From Hymenobacter lapidiphilus (lineage in GTDB: Bacteria > Bacteroidota > Bacteroidia > Cytophagales > Hymenobacteraceae), in contig NZ_JABKAU010000003.1 in NCBI RefSeq assembly GCF_013377885.1, positions 115,892 through 179,891 on the forward strand: a stretch of DNA of 64,000 nt, written 5' to 3'. Below, in pieces: positions 34,259 through 43,168 of the stretch. Below the pieces are notes generated by a model. The model had not been told where the DNA came from and did no database searches. It saw only the letters and a list, made by a program, of their open reading frames with translations. A program made the translations under genes and the position numbers. Positions within the stretch are counted from its first letter, which is position 1, and the number at the start of each line of letters is the position of its first letter.

Positions 34259-35125
34259 ATGACACAACGAATGCTACTATGCTGGCGGGTTGCGGCAGTA
34301 GTACTGGCGGGCCTGCTGCTCGGCGGCCCGGCCCACGCCCAGACCAAACCGGCCAAGCCAGCCAAGAAGCCTCGTTACAGCTTCAGGGAGCTTATCTGGA
34401 GTGATGAGTTCAACACGCCCGGCCTGCCCGATTCGACCAAGTGGACCTACGATGTGGGCGGCGAGGGATGGGGCAACAAGGAAGAGCAGTTCTATACCAA
34501 GGCCCGCAGCGAAAATGCCCGCGTCGAAAACGGCCACCTCATTATTGAAGCCCGCAAAGAAGCCCTCAACAATAAAAACGCCTACACCTCGGCCCGGCTG
34601 GTGTCGCGGGCCAAAGGGGGCGGCAGCCTTGCCTACGGCCGCGTAGAGGTGCGAGCCCGGCTGCCCGCGGCTCGCGGTACCTGGCCCGCCATCTGGATGC
34701 TACCCGACGAGTGGAAGTACGGCGACAAAAGCTGGCCCGCCAATGGCGAAATCGATATCATGGAGTATGTGGGCTACCGCCCGGCTGTGGTGCATGCTTC
34801 TACCCACAGCCAGAAGTACTACTTCCGCCTCAACAACCAGAAAACCGACTCCATCAGCGTGCCCACGGCCACTACGGCCTTCCATACTTACGCCATGGAA
34901 TGGACGCCGGAAACCATCATGGTTTTCGTCGATAATAAGCCTTATTTCACCAGCCGCAACGAGCACGCGGGCTGGGAGTCATGGCCCTGGAACCACCCGT
35001 TTCATCTGCTGCTGAACGTAGCGGTGGGCGGCGAGTGGGGTGGCTTGAAAGGTATCGACCAAACAGCCTTCCCCCAACGAATGCTCGTGGACTACGTGCG
35101 CTTTTACAAGCTGCGCCAGTATTAG
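34259..35125 (+). CDS. GH16 beta-glucanase, second copy
   Basis: A 288-residue exported enzyme with signal peptide (MTQRMLLCWRVAAVVLAGLL...AHAQ), not a lipoprotein. The catalytic motif is GEIDIMEYVGY; RELIWSDEFNTPGLPD, RGTWPAIWMLPDEW and NHPFHLLLNVAVGGEWGG also fit laminarinase-type GH16. It follows the first GH16 by 49 bases; the pair differ in anchoring, which suggests one cell-bound and one periplasmic or secreted form. The ATG at 34259 is chosen for the signal peptide. Confidence 0.93.
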   Translation: MTQRMLLCWRVAAVVLAGLLLGGPAHAQTKPAKPAKKPRYSFRELIWSDEFNTPGLPDSTKWTYDVGGEGWGNKEEQFYTKARSENARVENGHLIIEARKEALNNKNAYTSARLVSRAKGGGSLAYGRVEVRARLPAARGTWPAIWMLPDEWKYGDKSWPANGEIDIMEYVGYRPAVVHASTHSQKYYFRLNNQKTDSISVPTATTAFHTYAMEWTPETIMVFVDNKPYFTSRNEHAGWESWPWNHPFHLLLNVAVGGEWGGLKGIDQTAFPQRMLVDYVRFYKLRQY

Positions 35126-35227
35126 CCCCACTTCCCAGGCACTTCGCCATATCTAGTGCAGTATTGCTTACAGCGCCCTTTTCCGAGGATCTGTTGCCAC
35201 TGCTTTGCCCTTTTCCTACCACGCATT

Positions 35228-35695
35228 ATGGGCCGCCAAAAACAGTTTTTCCGGTTATCGGCTGCCGAAGAACAGGAGCTGCAGCACTACCTGCAGCTGC
35301 CCGCCCTGCTACGCCGCCAAACCAACCGCGCCCATACCCTGCTCGACTGGCATGCTGGCCTGTCCGCCGCCGAGTCGGCCGGGCACCTGGCCATGACCGA
35401 GGGCCGGATATACGCGCTGCGGCGGGCCTACCAGCGCCAGGGCCTCACAGCCTACCTGAACACCCAGCCCGGCGGCGGCGCCCCTACCAAGCTTACGCCC
35501 GCCGTTGAAGCAGCGCTGCTGGCGCTGCTCTCGCGCCGCAGTGCCGATGCGCCCCGCCGCTGGACACTGCCGCAGCTGGCCACGTACCTCGTTGCCCAGG
35601 GCCATATCAAATCTATCTGCCCCGTAACGGTGGGCAAGGCCCTACGCCGGCTACAGCTTCTGCTGCCAACCGCCCCTGCCGGTATCACTCGGTAA
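35228..35695 (+). CDS. Orphan IS630-type helix-turn-helix protein
   Basis: A 155-residue basic protein that resembles only the N-terminal DNA-binding part of IS630/Tc1-like transposases: two HTH units (RRQTNRAHTLLDWHAGLSAAESAGHLAMTEGRIYALRRAYQRQGL at about 30-75 and the winged segment APRRWTLPQLATYLVAQGHIKSICPVTVGKALRRLQL at about 110-148). The DDE domain is missing; the next gene starts 39 bases later and no transposase remnant or terminal repeat is seen. It lies between GH16 and GH3 genes in the same direction, so a regulatory role is plausible but unproven. A decayed transposase fragment is the alternative. Confidence 0.8.
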   Translation: MGRQKQFFRLSAAEEQELQHYLQLPALLRRQTNRAHTLLDWHAGLSAAESAGHLAMTEGRIYALRRAYQRQGLTAYLNTQPGGGAPTKLTPAVEAALLALLSRRSADAPRRWTLPQLATYLVAQGHIKSICPVTVGKALRRLQLLLPTAPAGITR

Positions 35696-35734
35696 TCTAA
35701 TCCGCTCCCTCTCATCTTTCCTCCGTTTTTGCCA

Positions 35735-38110
35735 ATGACTTTCTCCCGCTTTATACTGCTTACTCTGCTCGCCAGCCTGACCGCGCCGGCTGCCACCCAC
35801 GCCCAGAAGACGCGGACCCGCCAGCCAACTCGTGCCACCAAAGCGGCCCGCCAGGCTGTTGCGCCGCTTACTGAGGAGGCCATTGCCCGGCAGGTAGAGG
35901 CGCTGCTGGCCCAGATGACGCTGGAAGAAAAAGTGGGCCAGATGACCCAGGTGACGATTGATGTCGTGACCCAGGGCAAGGACCGCTACAGCTCCAACGA
36001 GCCGCTGGCCCTGGACCCCACCGACCTGCAAAAAGTGCTCGTCGATTACAAAATAGGTTCGGTGCTGAACTCGGCCAACAACCGCGCGCGCAGCCTGGAA
36101 ACCTGGAACGCCACCGTGCAGCAAATGCAGGACGTGGCCACCCAGAAAACCCGCCTGAAAATTCCGATTATCTATGGCATTGATGCCGTGCACGGCGAAA
36201 CCTACACGGCCGGAGCCACCATGTTTCCGCAGCAGATTGCGCAGGCCGCCAGCCGCAACCGGGCCCTGGTGCGGCGCGGCGCCGAAATATCGGCTTACGA
36301 AACCCGCGCCAGCAACATCCCTTGGGCCTTTTCGCCAGTACTCGACCTGGGCTCCGACGCCCGCTCGCCGCGGCAGTGGGAAACCTTCGGCGAAGACCCC
36401 TACCTGATTTCGGAGCTGGGCGTGCAGATGATACGCGGCTACGAAGGCGACCCGAACAATCTAGGCGACCCCACCAAAGTAGCGTCCAGCATCAAGCACT
36501 TTCTGGGCTACCAGGTGCCGCAGTCGGGCAAGGACCGCACCAACGCCTACATTCCCGACGAGGCGCTCTACGAATACCACGTGCCGCCGTTCCGCGCCGC
36601 TGTGGCGGCCGGCGCCCACACCATCATGATTAATTCGGGCCTGATAAACGGAGTGCCCGTGCATGCCAACTACGCGCTGCTGACCACGCTGCTCAAGCAG
36701 GAATTAGGCTTCAAGGGCCTGGCCGTAACCGACTGGCAGGACATCGAGAACCTCTACAAGCGCGACCATTTCGCCAAAGACCAGAAGGATGCCATCCGGC
36801 TGGCCATTAACGCCGGCATCGATATGTCGATGGTGCCCTACCAGTACGAGCAGTTCTGCGACAACCTGGTGGCGCTGGTGAAGGAAGGCCAGGTGAAGCA
36901 GGAGCGCATTGACGATGCCGTGCGCCGGGTACTGCGCGTGAAGTACGCCCTCAACCTGTTTCAGCAGCCCAACACCAACCGCCAGGACTACCCGCTGTTC
37001 GGCAGCAAAGCCCACGAACAGGCCTCCTACCAAATGGCCGCCGAAGCTATAACGCTGCTCAAGAACACCGATAGCATGCTGCCCCTGAAAAAGACGAGCA
37101 AGGTGCTGCTTACCGGCCCCAACGCCAACTCTATGCGCACCCTGAATGGTGCCTGGACCTACTCGTGGCAGGGTGAAAAAACCGAGGAGTTTGCCCAGCA
37201 GTACAACACCATTCTGGAGGCTGTGCAGAAGGAAATCGGGGCCCAGAACGTGCAGCATGTGCCCGGCGTGAGCTATAAGATGGATGGCAAGTACTACGAG
37301 GAGTATGCCGATAAGCTGGAAGAAGCCGTAGCCGCCGCCCGCAACGCGGATGTGGTGCTGCTCTGCCTGGGCGAGAACTCCTACGTCGAAAAGCCCGGCG
37401 ACCTGAACGACTTGTACCTCTCCGACCTGCAAACCCAGCTGGCCGAGCGGCTGCTGGCCACCGGCAAACCCGTAGTGCTGGTGCTCAACGAGGGCCGCCC
37501 ACGCGTTATCAGCCGCATCGAGCCGGGTATGAAGGCCGTGGTGCAGACCTACCTGCCCGGCAACTTCGGCGGCGACGCGCTGGCCGACATTCTGTTCGGC
37601 GACGTGAACCCCTCGGGCAAGCTGCCCTACACCTACCCGCGCTACCCCAACGCCCTCATTTCCTACATCCATAAGTACTCCGAAGAGCAGAGCAAGGCCG
37701 AAGGCGCCTACAACTACGAAGCCGACTACAACCCGCAGTACAAGTTCGGCGACGGCCTGAGCTACACCACCTTCCGCTACGCCAACCTCACCGTGGACAA
37801 AGCCACACTGCCCAAAACCGGCCAGGTAACCGTATCGGTGCAGGTAACCAACAGTGGCGCCCGTGCCGGCCAGGAAGCCGTGCACCTGTACTCCTCCGAC
37901 CTGCACGCCAGCCAGGTAGCCCCCGACATGCGCCGCCTGCGTCGCTTCGAGAAGGTGGCCCTGAACCCCGGCGAAACCCGCACCGTCACGTTCACGCTGC
38001 CCATTGCCGAGCTAAGCTACGCCGGCCCCAACTGCAAGCCGGTGCTGGAAGCCGGCGAGTTCGAGCTGCACATTGCCGATCAGACCAAGACCATTACCGT
38101 GACGGAATAA
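35735..38110 (+). CDS. GH3 beta-glucosidase
   Basis: A 791-residue exported enzyme that releases glucose from beta-glucan oligosaccharides. Signal peptide MTFSRFILLTLLASLTAPAATHAQ. The N-terminal barrel has EEKVGQMTQVTIDV, GIDAVHGETYT, WAFSPVLDLGSDARSPRQWE, SSIKHFLGYQVP and the nucleophile Asp in LAVTDWQDIENLY. The alpha/beta sandwich (from about 440) and a C-terminal FnIII-like domain (VSVQVTNSGARAGQEAVHLY) complete the usual three-domain form. It ends the locus; a hairpin follows. Confidence 0.95.
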   Translation: MTFSRFILLTLLASLTAPAATHAQKTRTRQPTRATKAARQAVAPLTEEAIARQVEALLAQMTLEEKVGQMTQVTIDVVTQGKDRYSSNEPLALDPTDLQKVLVDYKIGSVLNSANNRARSLETWNATVQQMQDVATQKTRLKIPIIYGIDAVHGETYTAGATMFPQQIAQAASRNRALVRRGAEISAYETRASNIPWAFSPVLDLGSDARSPRQWETFGEDPYLISELGVQMIRGYEGDPNNLGDPTKVASSIKHFLGYQVPQSGKDRTNAYIPDEALYEYHVPPFRAAVAAGAHTIMINSGLINGVPVHANYALLTTLLKQELGFKGLAVTDWQDIENLYKRDHFAKDQKDAIRLAINAGIDMSMVPYQYEQFCDNLVALVKEGQVKQERIDDAVRRVLRVKYALNLFQQPNTNRQDYPLFGSKAHEQASYQMAAEAITLLKNTDSMLPLKKTSKVLLTGPNANSMRTLNGAWTYSWQGEKTEEFAQQYNTILEAVQKEIGAQNVQHVPGVSYKMDGKYYEEYADKLEEAVAAARNADVVLLCLGENSYVEKPGDLNDLYLSDLQTQLAERLLATGKPVVLVLNEGRPRVISRIEPGMKAVVQTYLPGNFGGDALADILFGDVNPSGKLPYTYPRYPNALISYIHKYSEEQSKAEGAYNYEADYNPQYKFGDGLSYTTFRYANLTVDKATLPKTGQVTVSVQVTNSGARAGQEAVHLYSSDLHASQVAPDMRRLRRFEKVALNPGETRTVTFTLPIAELSYAGPNCKPVLEAGEFELHIADQTKTITVTE

Positions 38111-38151
38111 CACAGCCGCCTCTCTGTATCTCGTTGCGGGTGGCCCAGTTG

Positions 38152-38180
38152 CCGGCCCGGTTGCAAGCGCAGCCGGGCCG
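38152..38180 (+). terminator. Hairpin after the GH3 gene
   Basis: ccggcccggt and gccgggccgc arms followed by attttg, 42 bases after the stop; a modest terminator. Confidence 0.5.
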
Positions 38181-38216
38181 CATTTTGTAGGGCTACGCCA
38201 GGAAGCAGCACCTGGC

Positions 38217-39911
38217 CTACTCCGGCTTTCGGCGACGGGGCCGGCGGGTGCCCAGCAGCAGCAAAATCAGGAGCAGCAGCGCGGCGGCGGCCAGCGCCCA
38301 CCACGTAAGGGCGGGCAGGCCGCGGTAGTAGGGCATGGCCGACGAGTAGTTGCCCAACAGGCTCAGGCCCGCAAACAGGATGATGGCCACCGTAACGGCT
38401 GCCAGAATCCCGCGGCCCACCAACTCGTCGGCTTTGGCCATGAGCACCTGGTAGCCACTGAGCTCAACCCGCACCCGCAGGTCGCCGCGCGAGATTTTGC
38501 GCACGATTTGCCGCACGTCGGTGGGCAGCGTCTGAAGCAGGGCCAGCAGCTGAGTACCGGTATAAAGTGCCTCGTTCTGGATGTTTTCGCGCGAGTACTG
38601 CTCGGCAATGATTTTAGCACCGTAGGGCCGCACGAACTCGAAGGTGTTGAAGCGCGGGTGCAGCACCTTCCCAATGCCCTCCAGAATAACCAGGGCCCGC
38701 AGAATCAGGAACACCGCGCCCGGTACCTGCAGCTTGTAGCGGTAAATCACATCCTGCAGCGAGTCAGCCAGGTCCGACATGCTCATCTCCTTCACTTCGA
38801 GCGAGGCGAAATCCTCAATCATCTGCGCGAGGTCGGCCTCAAAGGTCCGCATATCCGGAATCTCCGAGGTCAGGGCCAGGCGACGGAAGTTGAGGGCCAT
38901 GCTGCGCGCATCCTGCCGGGCCATACCAATAAATACGCCCGCAAAGGCGTACTTCTGCTGCTTGGTCAGGCGGCCCACCATGCCAAAATCGATGAGCACC
39001 AACGTGCCGTCGGGGCGCACCAGCACGTTGCCGGGGTGCGGGTCGGCGTGGAAGGCCCCAAACTCAAAAATCTGGGTCAGATACACGTCCATTCCCACCT
39101 CCGCCACTTTCTCGGGGCTCAGTCCCCATTCCAGCAGCTGGACTTTGTCGGTAATCTTGCAGCCGCTCACAAACTCAATTACCAGCATGCGGCTGGTGCT
39201 CATTTCGCGGTACGGCTTCGGAATGTAGAACGTGTCGTAGTCTTCGTAGAGCTTGCGGAACTGCTCCATGCTACGGGCTTCGGAGGTGTAGTCCAGCTCC
39301 TTGGTCATGCTCCGCTCGAAGGCGTCCACAATATCTTGCGGGTTGCTCAGGCCCTGTTTTTTGAGGAAGCCGGCCGTCAGGCGCACCAGCTCGTGCAGCA
39401 GGCTCAGGTCGGTGCGCACCTTTTCCTGCACGTCGGGGCGCTGCACTTTCACCACTACTTTCTCGCCCGTCAGCAGCCGGGCCCCATGCACCTGCCCAAT
39501 GCTGGCCGAGCCCAGCGGCACCTCCTCAAAATCGGCAAACACTTCCTCCAGCGGCCGGCCCAGCTCGCGCTCAATAATGGCGCGGGCCTGCGCCACCGGA
39601 AACGGTGGAACATTGCTTTGCAGCTTCTCAAACTCATCAATCAGCGGCTGGGGCAGCAGGTCGGCACGGTTGCTCAGGGCCTGGGCCAGCTTGATGAAGG
39701 TGGGGCCCAGCTCCTCGATAATCATCCGGATTCGCTCCCAGCGGGTTGTCTCGAACACCGCCTGCTCGCCCTCCAGCCACGAGCGCCGCCGACTCTGGGG
39801 CACCAGCCGCCGCAGGGCCGTGCTCGTTACCACGTCCTCGAAACCGTAGCGAATCAGCACTTCGGCTACCTGCCGGATGCGCGAAAGATTGGAGATAGTG
39901 TTCTTGAACAT
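38217..39911 (-). CDS. AarF/UbiB-family (ABC1) atypical kinase
   Basis: A 564-residue protein. The family's Ala-rich loop and KxGQ-like region appear as GPTFIKLAQALSNRADLLP, then PLGSASIGQVHGARL, KVVVKVQRP, FVSGCKITD, HADPHPGNVLV and VLIDFGMVGRL (metal Asp). One or two C-terminal hydrophobic helices (GILAAVTVAIILFAGLSL, WWALAAAALLLLILLLLG) anchor it. UbiB members support quinone biosynthesis or lipid distribution; since Bacteroidota make menaquinone, the role here is uncertain. Confidence 0.9.
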   Translation of the reverse strand: MFKNTISNLSRIRQVAEVLIRYGFEDVVTSTALRRLVPQSRRRSWLEGEQAVFETTRWERIRMIIEELGPTFIKLAQALSNRADLLPQPLIDEFEKLQSNVPPFPVAQARAIIERELGRPLEEVFADFEEVPLGSASIGQVHGARLLTGEKVVVKVQRPDVQEKVRTDLSLLHELVRLTAGFLKKQGLSNPQDIVDAFERSMTKELDYTSEARSMEQFRKLYEDYDTFYIPKPYREMSTSRMLVIEFVSGCKITDKVQLLEWGLSPEKVAEVGMDVYLTQIFEFGAFHADPHPGNVLVRPDGTLVLIDFGMVGRLTKQQKYAFAGVFIGMARQDARSMALNFRRLALTSEIPDMRTFEADLAQMIEDFASLEVKEMSMSDLADSLQDVIYRYKLQVPGAVFLILRALVILEGIGKVLHPRFNTFEFVRPYGAKIIAEQYSRENIQNEALYTGTQLLALLQTLPTDVRQIVRKISRGDLRVRVELSGYQVLMAKADELVGRGILAAVTVAIILFAGLSLLGNYSSAMPYYRGLPALTWWALAAAALLLLILLLLGTRRPRRRKPE

Positions 39912-40046
39912 AAGAAGGGCAAGTTACTGCGAAAGTAGAGCGAAAGCGCGCGGCCTGCTCCCACCCGCCACCAAGCCAGACAACTGGACAAAAAGCAGGT
40001 GTTATCAACGGGCAGCTACCGGGAATAAACGCTGCCCCTGCCTCAC

Positions 40047-40083
40047 AAAAAAACCCCGCCCGCGAAACACGGACGGGGTTTTT
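40047..40083 (-). terminator. Terminator of the phasin-like gene
   Basis: aaaaaccccgcccgc and its partner ggacggggttttt form a stem with one mismatch; on the minus strand it ends in a T run shortly after the stop. Confidence 0.7.
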
Positions 40084-40109
40084 ACGTCGCTTCAGATAAG
40101 TGCAAATGC

Positions 40110-40619
40110 TTACGCCTTGTTGTCGTCGGCCTTGTTCTCAGCTTTCTTGGCGGCTCCGGCTGAGCCGGCGGCCGATTTCTGGGTTTTGCTGGCGGCGGCG
40201 CTGGTTTTGTCGGCGGCCTTTTTCACGGTGCTGGCGGCTTTGCTCGTAGCGCTGGCCACTGCGCCTTTGGCGGCACTACCGGCCTTTGTAGCGGTGGCTT
40301 TCTTGCTGCCCGAGGCGGCGGTGCTGCCAGCAGCCGACTTACCGCCAGCTTTGGTGCTACGCTTCAGCTCCTCCAATTCAGAGTTAGGGGCTACACCAAC
40401 AGTTTTCAGCATCTTGGAAGCCAAGCTCTGAGCCTGCTTCTCCAGCTCTTTGCGCTTGGCATCGGTGTTTTTCTTGAGGTCATCCATGATTTTGGCGCCT
40501 TCCTTCTCCGAGAGCTTGCTTTCCTTTACCAACGAATCAATGGTCTTCTGCACCCGGTCGTTGGTCAGCGAAACGAAGCCAACACCGGCGTTTACGAACT
40601 TCTTGAACAAATCTTCCAT
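40110..40619 (-). CDS. Phasin-like protein with Ala/Lys-rich tail
   Basis: A 169-residue protein. The first 85 residues (MEDLFKKFVNAGVGFVSLTNDRVQKTIDSLVKE...GAKIMDDLKK) are amphipathic helices like those of phasin/granule-associated proteins. The last 80 residues are Ala-Lys-Ser-Thr rich (KAGGKSAAGSTAASGSKKATATK...), like histone H1 tails, so DNA or polyanion binding is possible. The ATG at 40619 begins the conserved part; upstream codons are dropped. Polyhydroxyalkanoate granule association is a family-level guess, and no PHA synthase is present here. Confidence 0.75.
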   Translation of the reverse strand: MEDLFKKFVNAGVGFVSLTNDRVQKTIDSLVKESKLSEKEGAKIMDDLKKNTDAKRKELEKQAQSLASKMLKTVGVAPNSELEELKRSTKAGGKSAAGSTAASGSKKATATKAGSAAKGAVASATSKAASTVKKAADKTSAAASKTQKSAAGSAGAAKKAENKADDNKA

Positions 40620-40790
40620 GATGAGTTGGGATTGAGTGAGTGGAAAGTGAAGTAAATCAGTGAAAACTATTGTCTGGGAGGCAGATAGCCGAAAAATAGT
40701 ATGCAAGCCTACTATTTTTTACAAACCTACGAAATACCTGCTATATAGTTTAGTTGCCATCTGTATTATATCGCCCGATACAGCTCATTT

Positions 40791-41744
40791 TCAGGCTGCT
40801 TGCCGGGCCGGAACGGTGCTGGCAGCCGGGGCGGCGGCGGTTTCGGCCCATAGCTGCCGCGTGAAATTGGCCACCCGGTCGAGGGCTATATCGGCTTCGG
40901 GCACGAAGCGCCAGAACAGGTGCCACCAGTGGACCAGCCCATCGAAAATCTGCAGGGTTACGGGCGTACCAGCCGCACGGGCCCGCTCGGCAAAGCGGCG
41001 CACATCGTCGCTCAGCACTTCGGCGTCGGAAACCTGCAGCAACAGCGGCGGCAGCCCGTGCAGTTCGGCGCGGGCCGGCGAAATGAGGGGGTGGCTTAGT
41101 GGGGTTTCGGCGGCGTAGAGCGGGCCCCAGTTCCGGATTTCGAGCGCCTCCAGCAGCAGGCTTTCATCGTGGCACACGCTGCGTAGCGTACCGGCGGGCA
41201 GTTGCAAATCGGTCCAGGGCGAGAGGCATACGGCGGCGGCGGGTAGCGGCTCGTCGGCATCGCGCAGGGCCAGCAGCAGTGCCAGCGCCAGCCCGCCCCC
41301 GGCCGAGTCGCCGGCCACAATGATGTCGGTGGGCGCGTAGCCTTGGTTCAGCAGCCAGAAGTAGGCCGTCAGGGCGTCTTCGAGGGCGGCCGGAAATGGG
41401 TATTCGGGGGCTTTGCGGTAGTTGATGGCCAAGGCCGTAACGCCGCATTTCTGGGCCAGCCGGCCTACCAACGACCGGTGAGTATTGAGCGAGCCCAGCA
41501 CGTAGCCGCCACCGTGCAGGTACAGCAGCACCCGCCCTTCAGCCGCATCGGCCGGCCGCACCCATTCGGCCGGAATACCTTCTACGTCAACGTCTTCCAG
41601 AAACACGTTCCAGGGCATAAACTGCCCGAAGGCCAGCAGCTCGGCAAACAGGCGCATCGCCGGCAGCCGAGGCCGCCGCTCGGCTAGTGGGCCGGTAGCG
41701 GCCACCAGAAACTGTTGCAATACCGCGTGTTGAGGCGAGGACAT
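40791..41744 (-). CDS. Alpha/beta hydrolase, hormone-sensitive-lipase type
   Basis: A 317-residue hydrolase. It has the oxyanion motif YLHGGGYVLGS, the nucleophile in VAGDSAGGGLALAL, the acid Asp in VSDAEVLSDDVR and the His in DGLVHWWHLF. This is the HSL/family IV esterase pattern. Substrate is probably a short acyl ester. It lies alone, between the phasin-like gene and an acyltransferase in the same direction, with a repeat upstream. Confidence 0.92.
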   Translation of the reverse strand: MSSPQHAVLQQFLVAATGPLAERRPRLPAMRLFAELLAFGQFMPWNVFLEDVDVEGIPAEWVRPADAAEGRVLLYLHGGGYVLGSLNTHRSLVGRLAQKCGVTALAINYRKAPEYPFPAALEDALTAYFWLLNQGYAPTDIIVAGDSAGGGLALALLLALRDADEPLPAAAVCLSPWTDLQLPAGTLRSVCHDESLLLEALEIRNWGPLYAAETPLSHPLISPARAELHGLPPLLLQVSDAEVLSDDVRRFAERARAAGTPVTLQIFDGLVHWWHLFWRFVPEADIALDRVANFTRQLWAETAAAPAASTVPARQAA

Positions 41745-41806
41745 TTAGAGAAGAGTTTGAAATGAATCTTGAATGCCAACACTTGCCGGCCGAGTACTCG
41801 TCTTAA

Positions 41807-41880
41807 AGGGGCAGGGTACGGCCCGCCGTCGAATGATTCGAACCCGGGCCGTCCAACGGCGGGCCGCACCCTACACCGTA
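41807..41880. repeat. Inverted repeat (ggggcagggtacggcccgccg)
   Basis: Arms gcagggtacggcccgccgt (from 41812) and acggcgggccgcaccctac (near 41855) flank about 24 bases. It resembles family I in layout (gggg outer, gcccgccgt inner) but is a distinct version. It lies between the hydrolase and the acyltransferase stop. Confidence 0.7.
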
Positions 41881-41898
41881 CTTCCTAGCTTGGGTTTC

Positions 41899-43050
41899 CT
41901 ACTTGATCCGGTGGTTTTTATACCCGCGGATGGCAATAGGAACCCAGCCCAGCAGCGGAACAAAAAAGGCCAGCGTGAAGGGGTTGCGCCAGAGCATACG
42001 CCAGTAGGCCCCGGGTGTGCGCAGGTCGAGGTCGAAGTGGCGGCGGCCGGCCCGAATATACTGGCGCTCAAACTCCTGGTACAGCGCGGGCCAAGCCCAG
42101 GGCAGAAAAAACGGAAAGTAGCGCCAGTTGGTTTTGATGCGCTGCCACAGCTCGGACCAGCGGTAGGGCTGCTGCCCGTACTTCGCCACGGCGGCATCCA
42201 GCTCGGTTTGCATGCGTGCGCGCAGCTGCTCCGAAATGGCCCGGTAGTCGTCGCGGGTGAGGTCGGCGGGGTCCTTATCGGTCATTTCGTAGGGCTTCAC
42301 GCGGGTGCCGAGTACAAAGGTGAGCTTGGCCGGAAACGCCATGTAGAAAAACCAGGGCTGCAGCAGCACCAGCAGCAGCACCGGCCCCACCGGAATAAAC
42401 GGAATCCCGATTTTCTTGCTCAGCCGGTTCACCCACTCCCAGCTGTAGGTGTGGGGGTTGAGGTACTCGCCGTTGATGGTGTAGAACGGGATGATATCGG
42501 TGCGGTGCTCGATACCCAGACGCACAATGCTAGTGGCCAGCCGCTGGAGCCGGTACTTGTTGTTGAACCCCTTGCCGATGCCCGGCACGCCCTCGGGGTA
42601 CAGCATCAGGTTGTGGTCATTGTAGTACATCATCGTCTCGAAATTGAGCGTCGTGGCATCCACGCAGCCGGCCCGCTTCCAGAAGTCTTTCACCAGAAAC
42701 GGATTCATCAAAATCGATTGCGAGAGCATGGGCGCCGACAGGGGCCGGGGCAGGTCGCGCAGGTCGGGCAGGTAGCGCCACAGGTGCGCCAGGGCCACCA
42801 TGGCATCCCAGGGGAAGGCCATACCCGAGTGGTTGGAGGCGAACAGCAGGGGCCGGTCGGGGCGGTTGCGCTGGGGGTAATCGTCGAAGCCCACCAGCTC
42901 GGAGCGAAACCACACCCGGTCGAGCAACTGCATAATGTTGCGGTCGAGTGTTTCTACAAACTGCTCGTCGAAGTAATCGGAGTAGATGTGCTGGTTGGCC
43001 ACAATGGCCGGCGATAATCCGGCGGGTGTCGCGGCAGCGGGGTTCGTCAT
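41899..43050 (-). CDS. Lysophospholipid acyltransferase (PlsC-like)
   Basis: A 383-residue membrane-associated acyltransferase. ASNHSGMAFPWDAM is the His/Asp catalytic block with longer than usual spacing, and LMLYPEGVPGIGKG is the EGxPG substrate motif. Hydrophobic stretches at residues about 245-275 (FIPVGPVLLLVLLQPWFFYMAF) and near the end (FTLAFFVPLLGWVPIAI) would hold it at the inner membrane. It could act on lysophosphatidic acid or on an aminolipid or other Bacteroidota lipid; the acceptor is unknown. The next gene upstream is transcribed in the same direction after 118 bases. Confidence 0.85.
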   Translation of the reverse strand: MTNPAAATPAGLSPAIVANQHIYSDYFDEQFVETLDRNIMQLLDRVWFRSELVGFDDYPQRNRPDRPLLFASNHSGMAFPWDAMVALAHLWRYLPDLRDLPRPLSAPMLSQSILMNPFLVKDFWKRAGCVDATTLNFETMMYYNDHNLMLYPEGVPGIGKGFNNKYRLQRLATSIVRLGIEHRTDIIPFYTINGEYLNPHTYSWEWVNRLSKKIGIPFIPVGPVLLLVLLQPWFFYMAFPAKLTFVLGTRVKPYEMTDKDPADLTRDDYRAISEQLRARMQTELDAAVAKYGQQPYRWSELWQRIKTNWRYFPFFLPWAWPALYQEFERQYIRAGRRHFDLDLRTPGAYWRMLWRNPFTLAFFVPLLGWVPIAIRGYKNHRIK

Positions 43051-43168
43051 AAAGGGCAGGAAGACGGTCAGGCTTTCAATGTACTGATTTTAGCCGCTTC
43101 CGAGTTGCGCGCCGGCCTGGTATTTCGCAAAAAGGGCCCGGCTTTCTCCAGCCAGCGAGCGGCAGGGC

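Noticed and set aside
36704..37906. 400-codon minus-strand frame opposite GH3
   Set aside because: Shadow of the GH3 gene, rich in Gly/His/Val and with no motif.
38508..39938. 476-codon plus-strand frame opposite the UbiB-like kinase
   Set aside because: Shadow frame rich in His/Gln/Leu; the kinase motifs are on the minus strand.
41773..43017. 414-codon plus-strand frame opposite the acyltransferase
   Set aside because: Shadow frame; the acyltransferase motifs on the other strand are intact.
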